This document shows, one piece after another, positions 24,742-32,846 of a stretch of 54,202 nucleotides of DNA. The notes beneath the pieces were generated by a model. That model was not told the DNA's origin, made no database searches, and saw only the letters and a program-made list of their open reading frames with translations. Made by a program: the position numbers and the translations under genes. How positions within the stretch are numbered: the stretch's first letter is position 1; every line of letters starts with the position of its first letter. Source of the DNA: CAJXSD01 sp964633145 (GTDB lineage Bacteria; Pseudomonadota; Alphaproteobacteria; Rhodobacterales; Rhodobacteraceae); assembly GCA_964633145.1 (NCBI GenBank), contig CAZWFE010000014.1, positions 1 to 54,202 on the forward strand. Direction: 5' to 3'.

Positions 24742-25317
24742 TTACTCCTCTTCGGACCCTTCTTCGGTCTCGATTTCGTCAAAATTCTCTTGGTTTAGGT
24801 CTTGCGTCACCTTACGTTGACGCAACATTTCTTGGATCAATTCGTCGGTCAGAACCAGTTTGGCGTCTGACAGCCAATCAAATTCCAGACCAATGGTGCC
24901 TTCGTTTACGTTAATCAAAACTTCGGTGCCTTCGACGCCGGCCAGCACCCCTTTGAAACGGCGACGACCGTCGATCATTTCAGCGGTTTCCAGCTTTACT
25001 TCGTAGCCTTCGAATGCTTCGAAATCCTTTAAACGTGTCAAAGGGCGGTCGATCCCTGGGCTGGACACCTCAAGGTGATAGGGGTCCGTAATCGGATCTT
25101 CGACATCTAACACGGCGCTGACGGCGGTGGATATTTCGCCACAATCGTCAACCTCAATCCCGCCTTGGGGTTTGTCGGCCATGATTTGCAATGTTTTGGT
25201 TTCGCCACCCATCAGGCGTACGCGCACCAATTCAAACCCCATGTCTTCGATCACGGGGGTTATAATTTCGGCAAGGCGCACATCCATGGTGGCTTTAGCA
25301 ATTAGGTTATTCGTCAT
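24742..25317 (-). CDS. rimP: Ribosome maturation factor RimP
   Basis: A 191-residue protein needed for 30S subunit maturation. Family segments include ITPVIEDMGFELVRVRLMGG, VDDCGEISTAVSAVLDVEDPI and YHLEVSSPGIDRPLTRLKDFE. The ATG at 25317 is chosen because the frame further upstream has no family similarity and runs through the terminator-like hairpin and promoter. Only a weak GGA precedes it. The C-terminal tail is acidic. It is the first gene of the rimP-nusA-ylxR-infB operon. Confidence 0.94.
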   Translation of the reverse strand: MTNNLIAKATMDVRLAEIITPVIEDMGFELVRVRLMGGETKTLQIMADKPQGGIEVDDCGEISTAVSAVLDVEDPITDPYHLEVSSPGIDRPLTRLKDFEAFEGYEVKLETAEMIDGRRRFKGVLAGVEGTEVLINVNEGTIGLEFDWLSDAKLVLTDELIQEMLRQRKVTQDLNQENFDEIETEEGSEEE

Positions 25318-25327
25318 TAGTCCAAAC

Positions 25328-25353
25328 ACAAAAAAACGGGCCCGCGGCCCGTT
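25328..25353 (-). terminator. Terminator-like hairpin in the rimP leader (putative attenuator)
   Basis: On the minus strand AACGGGCC and GGCCCGTT make an eight-base-pair stem with a three-base loop, followed at once by six to seven T residues. It has every feature of an intrinsic terminator but lies about 11 bases upstream of the rimP start codon, within the leader of the operon. No gene on this strand needs ending here. Confidence 0.75.
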
Positions 25354-25361
25354 GCAATTTC

Positions 25362-25388
25362 CGGTGGAGCGTTGGGGGCAACGCACCG
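25362..25388 (-). promoter_or_regulatory. Second leader hairpin upstream of the rimP attenuator
   Basis: CGGTG pairs with CACCG outside and CGTTG with CAACG inside, around a four-base loop with a three-base bulge. It lies between the candidate promoter and the terminator hairpin, so the leader folds into two consecutive hairpins. Whether it competes with the terminator is not clear. Confidence 0.45.
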
Positions 25389-25399
25389 CTGTTGGGCCG

Positions 25400-25428
25400 T
25401 CTATACGCCGATTGCAACATAACTGCAA
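25400..25428 (-). promoter_or_regulatory. Candidate promoter of the rimP-nusA-infB operon
   Basis: The minus strand has TTGCAG (25428-25423), 17 bases, then TATAGA (25405-25400). Transcription would begin near 25393, giving a leader of about 76 bases. The -35 box matches the consensus only in TTG, the -10 box in four of six positions. Confidence 0.45.
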
Positions 25429-25507
25429 GCGTTCATTTGAATGCCCCTTGCACGCGGGGGCCGGTTGGGGTGTTATGTCGTGACACATTAGGGGGCAATG
25501 GTCACAT

Positions 25508-26194
25508 ATGCTAGGTGAAACGGAATGGATGGCAGTATGGTTATCTGTACAGGTGTCGCTGTGGGCCACAGCGCTAAGCCTGCCGGTTGCAATCTGCGTT
25601 GCCTATGTGTTGGCACGCCATGAATTTCGGGGTCATTCGGTGTTAAATGCCGTGGTTCACGCCCCGTTGGTATTGCCCCCCGTGGTGACTGGGTATTTGT
25701 TATTATTGCTTTTTTCGCGCAACGGTCCCTTGGGGCAGCTGCTGCAAGATTGGTTTGGTGTAATGCTGGCATTTCGATGGACGGGCGCTGTGTTGGCGGC
25801 CGCGATCATGGCATTCCCGTTGATGGTGCGTGCCATCCGATTGGGGTTTGAGGCGGTTGACCCCAAGCTGGAACAGGCAGCGCAAACACTGGGTGTCCGT
25901 CCGGTGATTGTGTTTGCCACCATTACCCTGCCATTGATTTTTCCCAGTATTTTGGCCGGTATGGTTTTAGCATTTGCCAAAGCTATGGGTGAGTTCGGCG
26001 CAACCATTACCTTTGTGTCGAATATTCCGGGGCAAACACAAACGATTCCCTCGGCGATTTATAGTGCGATGCAGGTTCCAGGGCAGGAACCGATTGCCAT
26101 GGCTTTGGTGCTGATTTCGGCGGGCATTGCCGTGGGCGCGCTGATCGTGTCGGAAATTCTGGCGCGCCGGATGCAACGGCGTTTGGCAGCATAG
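25508..26194 (+). CDS. modB: Molybdate ABC transporter permease ModB
   Basis: A 228-residue inner-membrane permease with about five or six helices and the cytoplasmic EAA motif MVRAIRLGFEAVDPKLEQAAQTLG that docks on the ATPase. The N-terminus WMAVWLSVQVSLWATALSLP and the segment AKAMGEFGATITFVSNIPG are typical of ModB. It starts just after a GGGGGCAA sequence and is followed by modC. The binding-protein gene modA, normally first in the operon, is absent: the upstream space holds only the divergent rimP promoter region. Confidence 0.93.
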   Translation: MLGETEWMAVWLSVQVSLWATALSLPVAICVAYVLARHEFRGHSVLNAVVHAPLVLPPVVTGYLLLLLFSRNGPLGQLLQDWFGVMLAFRWTGAVLAAAIMAFPLMVRAIRLGFEAVDPKLEQAAQTLGVRPVIVFATITLPLIFPSILAGMVLAFAKAMGEFGATITFVSNIPGQTQTIPSAIYSAMQVPGQEPIAMALVLISAGIAVGALIVSEILARRMQRRLAA

Positions 26195-26210
26195 GCGGGG
26201 GGAATTGGAC

Positions 26211-27299
26211 ATGGCATTATCAGTGGCGCTGAAACATAGGCTGGGAACATTTGCGCTGGATACGTCCTTTGATGTGCCCAATGGGGTGACGGCCCTGTTT
26301 GGGCGATCTGGGGCGGGCAAAACCAGCGTGATTAATGCCGTGGCCGGATTGATTACCCCACAGGCGGGGCGCATATGTATCCAAGACCAAGTGGTGTTTG
26401 ACAGTGCAGCAGGGATCAACGTGCCTGCCCACAAACGCGGTGTGGGATATGTGTTCCAAGATGCGCGGCTGTTTCCGCATTTGTCGGTGTCAGGGAATTT
26501 ATCCTATGCGGCCAAATTTGGACGCGCTGCGATTGACGACCGGTTGCAACGTCGGATTGTTGATATGTTGGGTATTGACCATTTGATGTCGCGCCGCCCA
26601 GCAGGGCTGTCGGGGGGTGAAAAACAGAGGGTGGCCATTGCACGCGCGTTGTTATCATCACCGCGGGTTTTGTTAATGGACGAACCCTTGGCCGCATTGG
26701 ATCCAGCCCGCAAGGCCGAGATTTTGCCATATCTTGAAACGCTGCGGGATGAATTGGACATGCCGATCCTATACGTCAGCCACGCGGTCAGCGAAATTGC
26801 CCGACTGGCCGATCAGGTTGTTTTGATGCAGGCGGGGCAGGTTGTGGCCAATGATACCACTGCTGCCGTTTTTGCCGATGCGGATTTGGCGCCCAGTTTG
26901 GGGCTGCGCGATGCGGGGGCGGTGATCATGGGCCGTGTTGTTGCCCATGATCCAGATGGGTTGACGCATCTGTCTGCCGCAGGTGGGCATATGTATCTGC
27001 CCCAGATCCAAGCCCCGATTGGCGCAACCATTCGTTTACGTATTTTGGCCCAAGACGTGACATTAATGCGTGATGCCCCACAAAACATTTCTGCGCTAAA
27101 CATTGTCAGCGGAACAATTTTGGCAGTGCGACGGGGGGATGGACCAGGCGCGATTGTCACGCTGCAATGCGGGCAGGATCGTATTTTGGCGCGGGTCACA
27201 GGCCGGTCCGTGGATGCCATGGGGTTGCAGGCGGGCATACCGTGCTATGCGGTTGTAAAATCGGTGTCCGTCAGTCCCGATGAGGTGGGGCACCATTAA
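26211..27299 (+). CDS. modC: Molybdate ABC transporter ATP-binding protein ModC
   Basis: A 362-residue ATPase. Walker A is GRSGAGKTS, the signature LSGGEKQRVAIARAL, and Walker B VLLMDEPLAALDP. The C-terminal part (about 290-360) is a Mop/TOBE domain with ISALNIVSGTILAVRRGDG, which binds oxyanion and inhibits the transporter when molybdate is plentiful. The ATG follows GGGGGGA and is preferred to a TTG two codons earlier. It is 16 bases after modB. The imported molybdenum could supply the xanthine dehydrogenase encoded in this same window. Confidence 0.94.
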   Translation: MALSVALKHRLGTFALDTSFDVPNGVTALFGRSGAGKTSVINAVAGLITPQAGRICIQDQVVFDSAAGINVPAHKRGVGYVFQDARLFPHLSVSGNLSYAAKFGRAAIDDRLQRRIVDMLGIDHLMSRRPAGLSGGEKQRVAIARALLSSPRVLLMDEPLAALDPARKAEILPYLETLRDELDMPILYVSHAVSEIARLADQVVLMQAGQVVANDTTAAVFADADLAPSLGLRDAGAVIMGRVVAHDPDGLTHLSAAGGHMYLPQIQAPIGATIRLRILAQDVTLMRDAPQNISALNIVSGTILAVRRGDGPGAIVTLQCGQDRILARVTGRSVDAMGLQAGIPCYAVVKSVSVSPDEVGHH

Positions 27300-27323
27300 A
27301 TCGGTTGCCCGCCAACTGTCAGC

Positions 27324-27557
27324 CTAGACCAAATCGTGGGTATATGCCCCTTCGGGCAGGGCAAGGGATGCGGCTAATTCGGTCACTTGGGCCATGGATA
27401 GGGTCACTTTCTGCACGTGACCCGTGTGGGGATCATATTGTTCGACGGTCACGCAATCATCGAATGATGTGATAACCACATCCTCTTGCAAATGCGCGGT
27501 GTCGTGATCCAATAAAGTGACAACGGTGCAGTCGAATTCATGTTCAATCGTAAACAT
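27324..27557 (-). CDS. Conserved hypothetical protein, 77 residues
   Basis: I do not recognise a named family. The product MFTIEHEFDCTVVTLLDHD then continues with acidic and hydrophobic alternation (DVVITSFDDCVTVEQYDP), which predicts a small beta-rich fold, and ends in a helix-like ELAASLALPEGAY. No signal peptide or membrane helix is visible. Similar short proteins occur in Rhodobacterales as far as I recall. It lies between convergent modC and the divergent M48 peptidase gene, with a 70-base divergent spacer. Confidence 0.7.
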   Translation of the reverse strand: MFTIEHEFDCTVVTLLDHDTAHLQEDVVITSFDDCVTVEQYDPHTGHVQKVTLSMAQVTELAASLALPEGAYTHDLV

Positions 27558-27627
27558 CGCATTTTCCGTTCTGTATTTTCACAATTTCAGTATATCGTAT
27601 TTTCCAAGGTTGAGGGAGGAATTTTTC

Positions 27628-28365
27628 ATGAACGTGGTGAAATTGGGCTTGGTCGCAATCTGTGGATTTGTCTTGGTGTCATGTGGTGGTGCGCCAGCTG
27701 TTCCAACGGTGCGTCCCGCGCCGCCCGTGGCGCAGGCCCCGCAATCGTCGCAGCCCTTGGTCAACCCTGTGGCATCGTTCAAACGTGTGATCGGCCGCGT
27801 CGAACCGGTTGGCACGGAAATATGCCGTGGAATGACATCACAGCAGCCCTGCGATTTCGCAATTTATGTGGATAATCGTCCTGATAGTGGATCCGTGATC
27901 AACGCCTATCAAACCGAAAGCGAAACAGGCCAGCCCGTGGTGATATTCACCGCCGCCTTGTTGAAATCGGTCCGAAACGAGGATGAATTGGCATTCATCC
28001 TTGGCCACGAAATGGCCCATCACATTGCCGGCCATATTCGCAAACAATCGGCCAACACATGGTTAGGGGCCATTGCGCTGGGTGGTTTGGCCGCGGCCGT
28101 TGGCGGTGATTCCACGATGGTGGATTTGGCCGCAGACATCGGCGCCGGCATTGGCAGCCGCGTATATTCCAAGGAACATGAATTGCAGGCCGATGAAATC
28201 GGCACCGTCATTGCCCATCGTGCGGGATATGATGCGGTGACCGGATCGATGTTTTTCAACCGTTTACCCGATCCGGGTGATCGTGTTTTGGGGTCACACC
28301 CGCCGAATGCTGCGCGCCTGACGCGGGTGCGTGCGACGGTATCAAAACTGGGTCCGCGCGGCTGA
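27628..28365 (+). CDS. M48-family metalloprotease lipoprotein
   Basis: A 245-residue peptidase. The N-terminus is a lipoprotein signal with lipobox LVSC (Cys19), then a proline-rich linker (about 23-45). The zinc site is HEMAH (His127, Glu128, His131), and the third ligand is probably Glu185 in EHELQADEIG. This is the short M48 form related to periplasmic quality-control peptidases such as LoiP. GAGGGAGGA precedes the ATG, so an upstream in-frame start is rejected. It would act in the periplasm, anchored to a membrane. Confidence 0.9.
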   Translation: MNVVKLGLVAICGFVLVSCGGAPAVPTVRPAPPVAQAPQSSQPLVNPVASFKRVIGRVEPVGTEICRGMTSQQPCDFAIYVDNRPDSGSVINAYQTESETGQPVVIFTAALLKSVRNEDELAFILGHEMAHHIAGHIRKQSANTWLGAIALGGLAAAVGGDSTMVDLAADIGAGIGSRVYSKEHELQADEIGTVIAHRAGYDAVTGSMFFNRLPDPGDRVLGSHPPNAARLTRVRATVSKLGPRG

Positions 28366-28368
28366 TGC

Positions 28369-28974
28369 TTAGGGCTTAGCCGCGACCAGCATCAGGTTGT
28401 TGGCGGGCATTTCGGCGACCAATCGCATGTCCAACCATTCCTCTTGGATCCAGTCGATCATGTCAAAGTCATCTTTGTATCCGGCGTCTGGGGTCTCAGA
28501 CCTGATCCGCTGATCAAAGTCCTGATCACCCGTGCTGGTTAATTCACCGCCGCGCATAAATGGACCATAGATGAACAACATCCCCCCCGGTGCCAAGGCC
28601 TGCGCCGCGTTTCGAATGATGGCACGGGTATCGGGTGTGCTGATCAAATGAAACACATTGACGATCACCACCGCCTGATAGGATCCGTTTGCCCAATCGG
28701 TCCCTGCCTGACGCGCATCCCACCTGCGGGCGGGGTGGATATTGTGGCACCCTGTGTCAGCACGATAGGCATTGATCGATGCCACGCGATCATCCTGTAA
28801 ATCTGTTGGTTGCCAGTTTAGCGACGCAAACCGTTCAGCAAAATGCACGACATGTTGCCCCGATCCACTGGCGATTTCCAAAACTTCACCAGTTTCGGGC
28901 AGAAATTCAGCCATAACATCGGCAATGGGCGCTTTGTTACGTTCGGCCCAATCGGCAAAGATTTTGTCAGTCAT
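28369..28974 (-). CDS. DUF938-family class I SAM-dependent methyltransferase
   Basis: A 201-residue protein with the DUF938 pattern: ADWAERNKAPIADVMAEFLP, the SAM-binding glycine motif EVLEIASGSGQHVVHFA, LNWQPTDLQ and LFIYGPFMRGGELTS. The substrate of the family is unknown. Its stop lies three bases from that of the convergent M48 gene. Confidence 0.88.
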   Translation of the reverse strand: MTDKIFADWAERNKAPIADVMAEFLPETGEVLEIASGSGQHVVHFAERFASLNWQPTDLQDDRVASINAYRADTGCHNIHPARRWDARQAGTDWANGSYQAVVIVNVFHLISTPDTRAIIRNAAQALAPGGMLFIYGPFMRGGELTSTGDQDFDQRIRSETPDAGYKDDFDMIDWIQEEWLDMRLVAEMPANNLMLVAAKP

Positions 28975-29132
28975 TCATGATATCCCTTGGTGTATAAATC
29001 GCGACACTATCCACAGCACCCCTGCGCGTCAATCAATCCAAATACAAACAAAAGTTATCAATGTGACTAAAGAAAGTCCGAAAGATGACGTTTATGCAGA
29101 CATAAGTAATTATACGTAAACATGAGACAGTT

Positions 29133-29597
29133 TTGGCAAGACTTTTGATTCAGGATATATCGCAAAAGGTCAAGATGATTTCAATTGGCCCAGACGCATT
29201 GGTTCGTTGGGCGACCAAGATCATGGCGCGGCACAATATTGGCGCACTAGCCGTGGTTCAAGACGGCGTTTTGATCGGTATTGTCAGCGAACGTGATATT
29301 GTGCGGCGCTGTGTTGCGGAAAATAAACGCGCCGGTCAGACCCGAATTCGTGATATTATGACCCCAAATCCAATCACATTAACACGGGATCAATCCGTTT
29401 TAACGGCGCTAGCTGTGATGATGGAAAACAATATTCGGCATTTGCCCATCGAATGCGAAACGGGCAAGTTTTGTCAGATGCTATCGTTAAAGGACGTGAT
29501 TACGGCCCTGCGCAAGACAATGGAAAAACAGGTTCTGAATTTTCTGTTGGCTATGGCCGAGGACGATTTAGACAACGTCGTTCAATTACACCGCTAA
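29133..29597 (+). CDS. CBS-domain pair protein
   Basis: A 154-residue protein made of two CBS motifs. The first is about 18-65, with MARHNIGALAVVQDGVLIGIVSERDIVRR; the second is about 80-135, with PITLTRDQSVLTALAVMMEN and IRHLPIE. Such stand-alone pairs bind adenosine nucleotides and regulate partners that cannot be read from sequence. The start is taken as TTG: an in-frame stop lies 10 codons upstream and no ATG or GTG is available before the first CBS strand. A 158-base gap upstream holds no recognised promoter. Confidence 0.85.
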   Translation: MARLLIQDISQKVKMISIGPDALVRWATKIMARHNIGALAVVQDGVLIGIVSERDIVRRCVAENKRAGQTRIRDIMTPNPITLTRDQSVLTALAVMMENNIRHLPIECETGKFCQMLSLKDVITALRKTMEKQVLNFLLAMAEDDLDNVVQLHR

Positions 29598-29603
29598 TTA
29601 AAC

Positions 29604-29635
29604 GCAAAACGCCCCACCATTGGCGGGGCGTTTGC
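29604..29635. terminator. Terminator between the CBS gene and the BMP gene
   Basis: AACGCCCC pairs with GGGGCGTT around a short internal mismatch and loop. The flanks are A-rich on one side and T-rich on the other. It sits between convergent genes and can serve both, although the T-tracts are short. Confidence 0.65.
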
Positions 29636-29652
29636 AATTGTGTGTGGGTCAC

Positions 29653-30735
29653 TTAGCTTGGGATATTGCCAGTGATGCCTTCGACATAGAAATTCAGACC
29701 GGCCAATGCACCATCGTCTGCAATTTCGCCTTCGGCCAACCAAACAGAACCGTCTTGTTTGTTGATTGGACCGGTGAATGGATGGTATTCGCCTGCCGCG
29801 ATTGCATCGCGCATTGCTTCGGCTTCGGCTTTCGCGTCAGCTGGAACAGCGTCGGAAATTTCACCGATGCCAACCATGCCTGTGCTGATGCCATCCCATG
29901 TGTTCACAGATGACCATGTGCCATCCAATGCGGCCTGAACGCGTGCGATGTAATATGGCGCCCAGTTGTCGATGATGGATGAAATGCGTGGCATTGGGCC
30001 ATATTCCGCCATGTCTGCGGCTTGACCGAATGTGTATACGCCACCTGCCTCTTTCGCGGCTGCGTGTGGTGCAGTGGAATCGGTGTGTTGCAGAACAACG
30101 TCACAGCCCTGTTCGATCAATGCTTTGGCTGCGTCGGCCTCTTTGGCTGGGTTCAACCATTCAAAAATCCAAACGATTTTGAATTCAACATTTGGGTTCA
30201 CTTTGCGTGCATGGATAAAGGCCGAGTTGATGCCGCGCACAACCTCGGGGATTGGAACGGATGCGATATAGCCCACTTTGTTCGTTTTGGTGACACGACC
30301 GGCTAGGGTCCCTTGGATCGCGCGACCTTCGTAGAAACGGGCTGAGTATACGGATACGTTGTCGGCCTGTTTATAACCTGTTGCGTGTTCGAATTTCACA
30401 TTTGGGAATTTCTTGGCAACGTTGATTGTTGGGTCCATGAAACCAAAGGATGTGGTGAAAATAATGTCCGCACCGCCCAAGCACATCTGTGTGATTGCGC
30501 GCTCTGCGTCTGGGCCTTCGGGGACGTTTTCTTGGTACACCAGGTCAACAGCATCGCCGAAATGTTCAACCATTTCTTTGGCGGAATGATGGTGGTGCTG
30601 TGTCCAGCCACCGTCGTTGATTGGGCCAACATAGATGAAACCTACTTTGATTTTTCCGTTGGCACGCAGTGGTGCGCCCAAAACGGCGGCAAATGCAGCT
30701 GTTGCGCCAGCGGCCAATAAAGATCTGCGGTTCAT
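29653..30735 (-). CDS. BMP-family ABC transporter substrate-binding protein (purine nucleoside/nucleobase type)
   Basis: A 360-residue exported binding protein of the BMP/PnrA family. The N-terminus MNRRSLLAAGATAAFAAVLG carries a twin arginine, so export may be by Tat or Sec. Family segments are KVGFIYVGPINDGGWTQHH, ADIIFTTSFGFMDPTI and VGYIASVPIPEVVRGINSA. Known BMP proteins bind nucleosides or nucleobases. AGGAGAG precedes the ATG, so an in-frame start 17 codons upstream is rejected. As the last gene of the xdh-ABC operon it probably binds a purine that xanthine dehydrogenase can use. Confidence 0.92.
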   Translation of the reverse strand: MNRRSLLAAGATAAFAAVLGAPLRANGKIKVGFIYVGPINDGGWTQHHHHSAKEMVEHFGDAVDLVYQENVPEGPDAERAITQMCLGGADIIFTTSFGFMDPTINVAKKFPNVKFEHATGYKQADNVSVYSARFYEGRAIQGTLAGRVTKTNKVGYIASVPIPEVVRGINSAFIHARKVNPNVEFKIVWIFEWLNPAKEADAAKALIEQGCDVVLQHTDSTAPHAAAKEAGGVYTFGQAADMAEYGPMPRISSIIDNWAPYYIARVQAALDGTWSSVNTWDGISTGMVGIGEISDAVPADAKAEAEAMRDAIAAGEYHPFTGPINKQDGSVWLAEGEIADDGALAGLNFYVEGITGNIPS

Positions 30736-30787
30736 GTGTTCTTCTCTCCTATTATTGCGGACTATTCCGCGGTGCTTGTACCACACC

Positions 30788-31693
30788 CTATGACGAGGCG
30801 TGGAAAATTTTTCCCAACGATCCAGGGGCGCGTCCGCCTGATATTACGACTAACACAAGGATTGTTGCAAGATAGGGCGACATCGACAGATATTCGACAG
30901 GGATATCCAGCCCCTCTGCCTGAATATTAATCTGCAACGCTGTGACCCCGCCGAATAAATAGGCCCCCAATAACAGGCGCCATGGTTTCCAGCTGGCGAA
31001 TACGACGATCGCAAGCGCAATCCAACCCGTACCAGCTGTGATGTTATCGACCCATTGGGGAACGCGGACCAAACTGATATAGGCCCCGCCCAAACCAGCA
31101 CAGGCCCCACCAAACATAATGGCCATCATACGCACGCGGCGCACTTTGTATCCCAAGGCATGGGCCGCATCATGATTTTCCCCGACAGCACGCAATATCA
31201 TGCCGGCGCGTGTTTTTGTCAAAAACACGAACACGCCAGCCACGATCAGCAGGCTTAGGTAAACCATCGCGTCATGTCGGAAAAAAATGGTCCCAATGAT
31301 GGGAATATCCGATAACACAGGGATCGGTATTTTCGGAACGGGTACCTGCGTGGTGGTTTCATATCCTTGGCCAACCAATGCAGACAGACCCACACCAAAC
31401 AGGGTCAAGGCCAATCCTGTTGCCACCTGATTTGTCAGCAAAAATTGGGTCAACAGGCCAAATATGACCGATACCGCCGCCCCACCCAGGGCTGCCCCCA
31501 TAAACCCCAAGGTGGCACTTTCGCTTTCGTGGGCTGCGATAAATCCGACAACTGCGCCGGTGATCATCATGCCTTCGACACCCAAATTCAACACGCCGGC
31601 GCGTTCGACAACCAATTCGCCGATCGCCGCCAATAAAATGGGGGTCGATGCGACCATAATGGCTGCTGCTAATAATATCGGGTTGATATCCAT
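30788..31693 (-). CDS. ABC transporter permease (second, NupQ-like)
   Basis: A 301-residue membrane protein of the BPD_transp_2 family, with eight or more hydrophobic segments including LLAAIGELVVERAGVLNLGVEGMM, the usual N-terminal family motif, and MAIMFGGACAGLGGAYISL. The ATG one base after the upstream permease stop is chosen over a GTG three codons earlier. It would form the membrane channel together with the adjacent permease and lies 52 bases before the binding-protein gene. Confidence 0.92.
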   Translation of the reverse strand: MDINPILLAAAIMVASTPILLAAIGELVVERAGVLNLGVEGMMITGAVVGFIAAHESESATLGFMGAALGGAAVSVIFGLLTQFLLTNQVATGLALTLFGVGLSALVGQGYETTTQVPVPKIPIPVLSDIPIIGTIFFRHDAMVYLSLLIVAGVFVFLTKTRAGMILRAVGENHDAAHALGYKVRRVRMMAIMFGGACAGLGGAYISLVRVPQWVDNITAGTGWIALAIVVFASWKPWRLLLGAYLFGGVTALQINIQAEGLDIPVEYLSMSPYLATILVLVVISGGRAPGSLGKIFHASS

Positions 31694-31694
31694 A

Positions 31695-32783
31695 TTAAAC
31701 ACCCCCTGACCGTGCCACCCAACGCAGGCGGTAATCGGTTAAAACATCCACCGACAACAGCACAAACAGCAGCATTCCCTGGAATATCTGAATTGTGGCC
31801 GATGGGATATTCATCGCTGTTTCAGCGGCGCTGCCCCCGACATAGGTCAGCGCCAACAGCAACCCTGCCAGTAAAATACCAATTGGGTTCAATCGGCCCA
31901 AAAACGCAACAATAATCGCGGTAAATCCATAGGCGGATGGAAAGCTGCCTAAAATCTGGGCAGCAGGTCCAGACACCTCAAACATACCGGCGACACCGGC
32001 CAATCCGCCAGAAATCAGAAAACACACCATAATCAACCGATTGGCATTCACGCCCGCAAACCCAGCAGCGCGTGGGCTTTCACCGGTCAATCGCACATGA
32101 AATCCGAATTGATGACGCGCCAAAATCGCATAGCTTGCCACAACCACGCCGATGGCGGCAATCACGCCCCAATGCAGACCAGTCCCTGCAATCAACTCCA
32201 AATTCGCGGCCGCGGGATAATCGTTCAAATTGCGACTGCCAGGAAATCCATGGCCATCGGGGTTGCGCATCAATCCAATGGAAAACGCCTTGATCAAGAC
32301 ATCTGCAACATAGACCAGCATCAAGGATACCAATATTTCGTTCGTCTTGAAATAAACCCGTAACAGCGCCGGTACCATCGCCCAGATCATGCCACCCGCA
32401 ATGCCCGCGACGATCATCAGCGGGAAAATAAACCAACGCCCCTCGGTCGGGTAAAACGACAATGCCACACCGGCCGCACAAATCGCGCCGATGATATATT
32501 GCCCCTCAGCGCCAATATTCCAAATACCTGCCTTAAACCCATACGACAGTCCAATCGCGATCAATATCAGGGGGGCTGCCTTCTTTAACACTTCAGGACG
32601 GTAATAAAACGCAAACTCACCAAAAACAGGATCCCAAAATATCGTCTTGATCGCCAACACAGGATCTTTGCCCAAAATGGCAAATAAAACCCCGCCAAAA
32701 ATCATCGTCAACACAACCGCCAAAATCGGTGTGACATATGTCCAAAACTGCGAGGTCTGCTTGCGTTTCTCTAACAAGATCAT
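31695..32783 (-). CDS. ABC transporter permease (first, NupP-like)
   Basis: A 362-residue membrane protein with about ten hydrophobic segments. APLILIAIGLSYGFKAGIWNIGAEGQ is the characteristic motif of the first permease in nucleoside-type BMP transporters. It is the partner of the next permease. A 63-base spacer separates it from the ATPase gene, and that spacer holds one copy of the repeated hairpin element described here. Confidence 0.92.
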   Translation of the reverse strand: MILLEKRKQTSQFWTYVTPILAVVLTMIFGGVLFAILGKDPVLAIKTIFWDPVFGEFAFYYRPEVLKKAAPLILIAIGLSYGFKAGIWNIGAEGQYIIGAICAAGVALSFYPTEGRWFIFPLMIVAGIAGGMIWAMVPALLRVYFKTNEILVSLMLVYVADVLIKAFSIGLMRNPDGHGFPGSRNLNDYPAAANLELIAGTGLHWGVIAAIGVVVASYAILARHQFGFHVRLTGESPRAAGFAGVNANRLIMVCFLISGGLAGVAGMFEVSGPAAQILGSFPSAYGFTAIIVAFLGRLNPIGILLAGLLLALTYVGGSAAETAMNIPSATIQIFQGMLLFVLLSVDVLTDYRLRWVARSGGV

Positions 32784-32795
32784 AACGCGCCCCTA

Positions 32796-32837
32796 CTTTC
32801 ATTTTTGCCCAAATACTCACGCGCCGCGCAGCGGCGC
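32796..32837 (-). repeat. Hairpin plus 23-base conserved block, copy B (after the purine ABC ATPase gene)
   Basis: On the minus strand, nine bases after the ATPase stop, GCGCCGC pairs with GCGGCGC around TGC. After two bases comes GAGTATTT, then GGG, then CAAAAATGAAAG. The block is identical to the copies after dnaE and pyrF except for the three middle bases. This copy lies inside an operon, between the ATPase and permease genes. No long T-tract follows, so it is not a standard terminator. Confidence 0.85.
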
Positions 32838-32846
32838 TCCCTTGCC

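Noticed and set aside
25318..25569. Extension of rimP by 84 codons upstream in the same frame.
   Set aside because: The extension crosses the terminator hairpin and the candidate promoter, is rich in Cys and His without family similarity, and would make RimP far longer than usual.
28975..29132. FNR-type box (TTGAT and ATCAA) upstream of the CBS-domain gene.
   Set aside because: Only scattered partial matches were seen, with no symmetric site at the right spacing.
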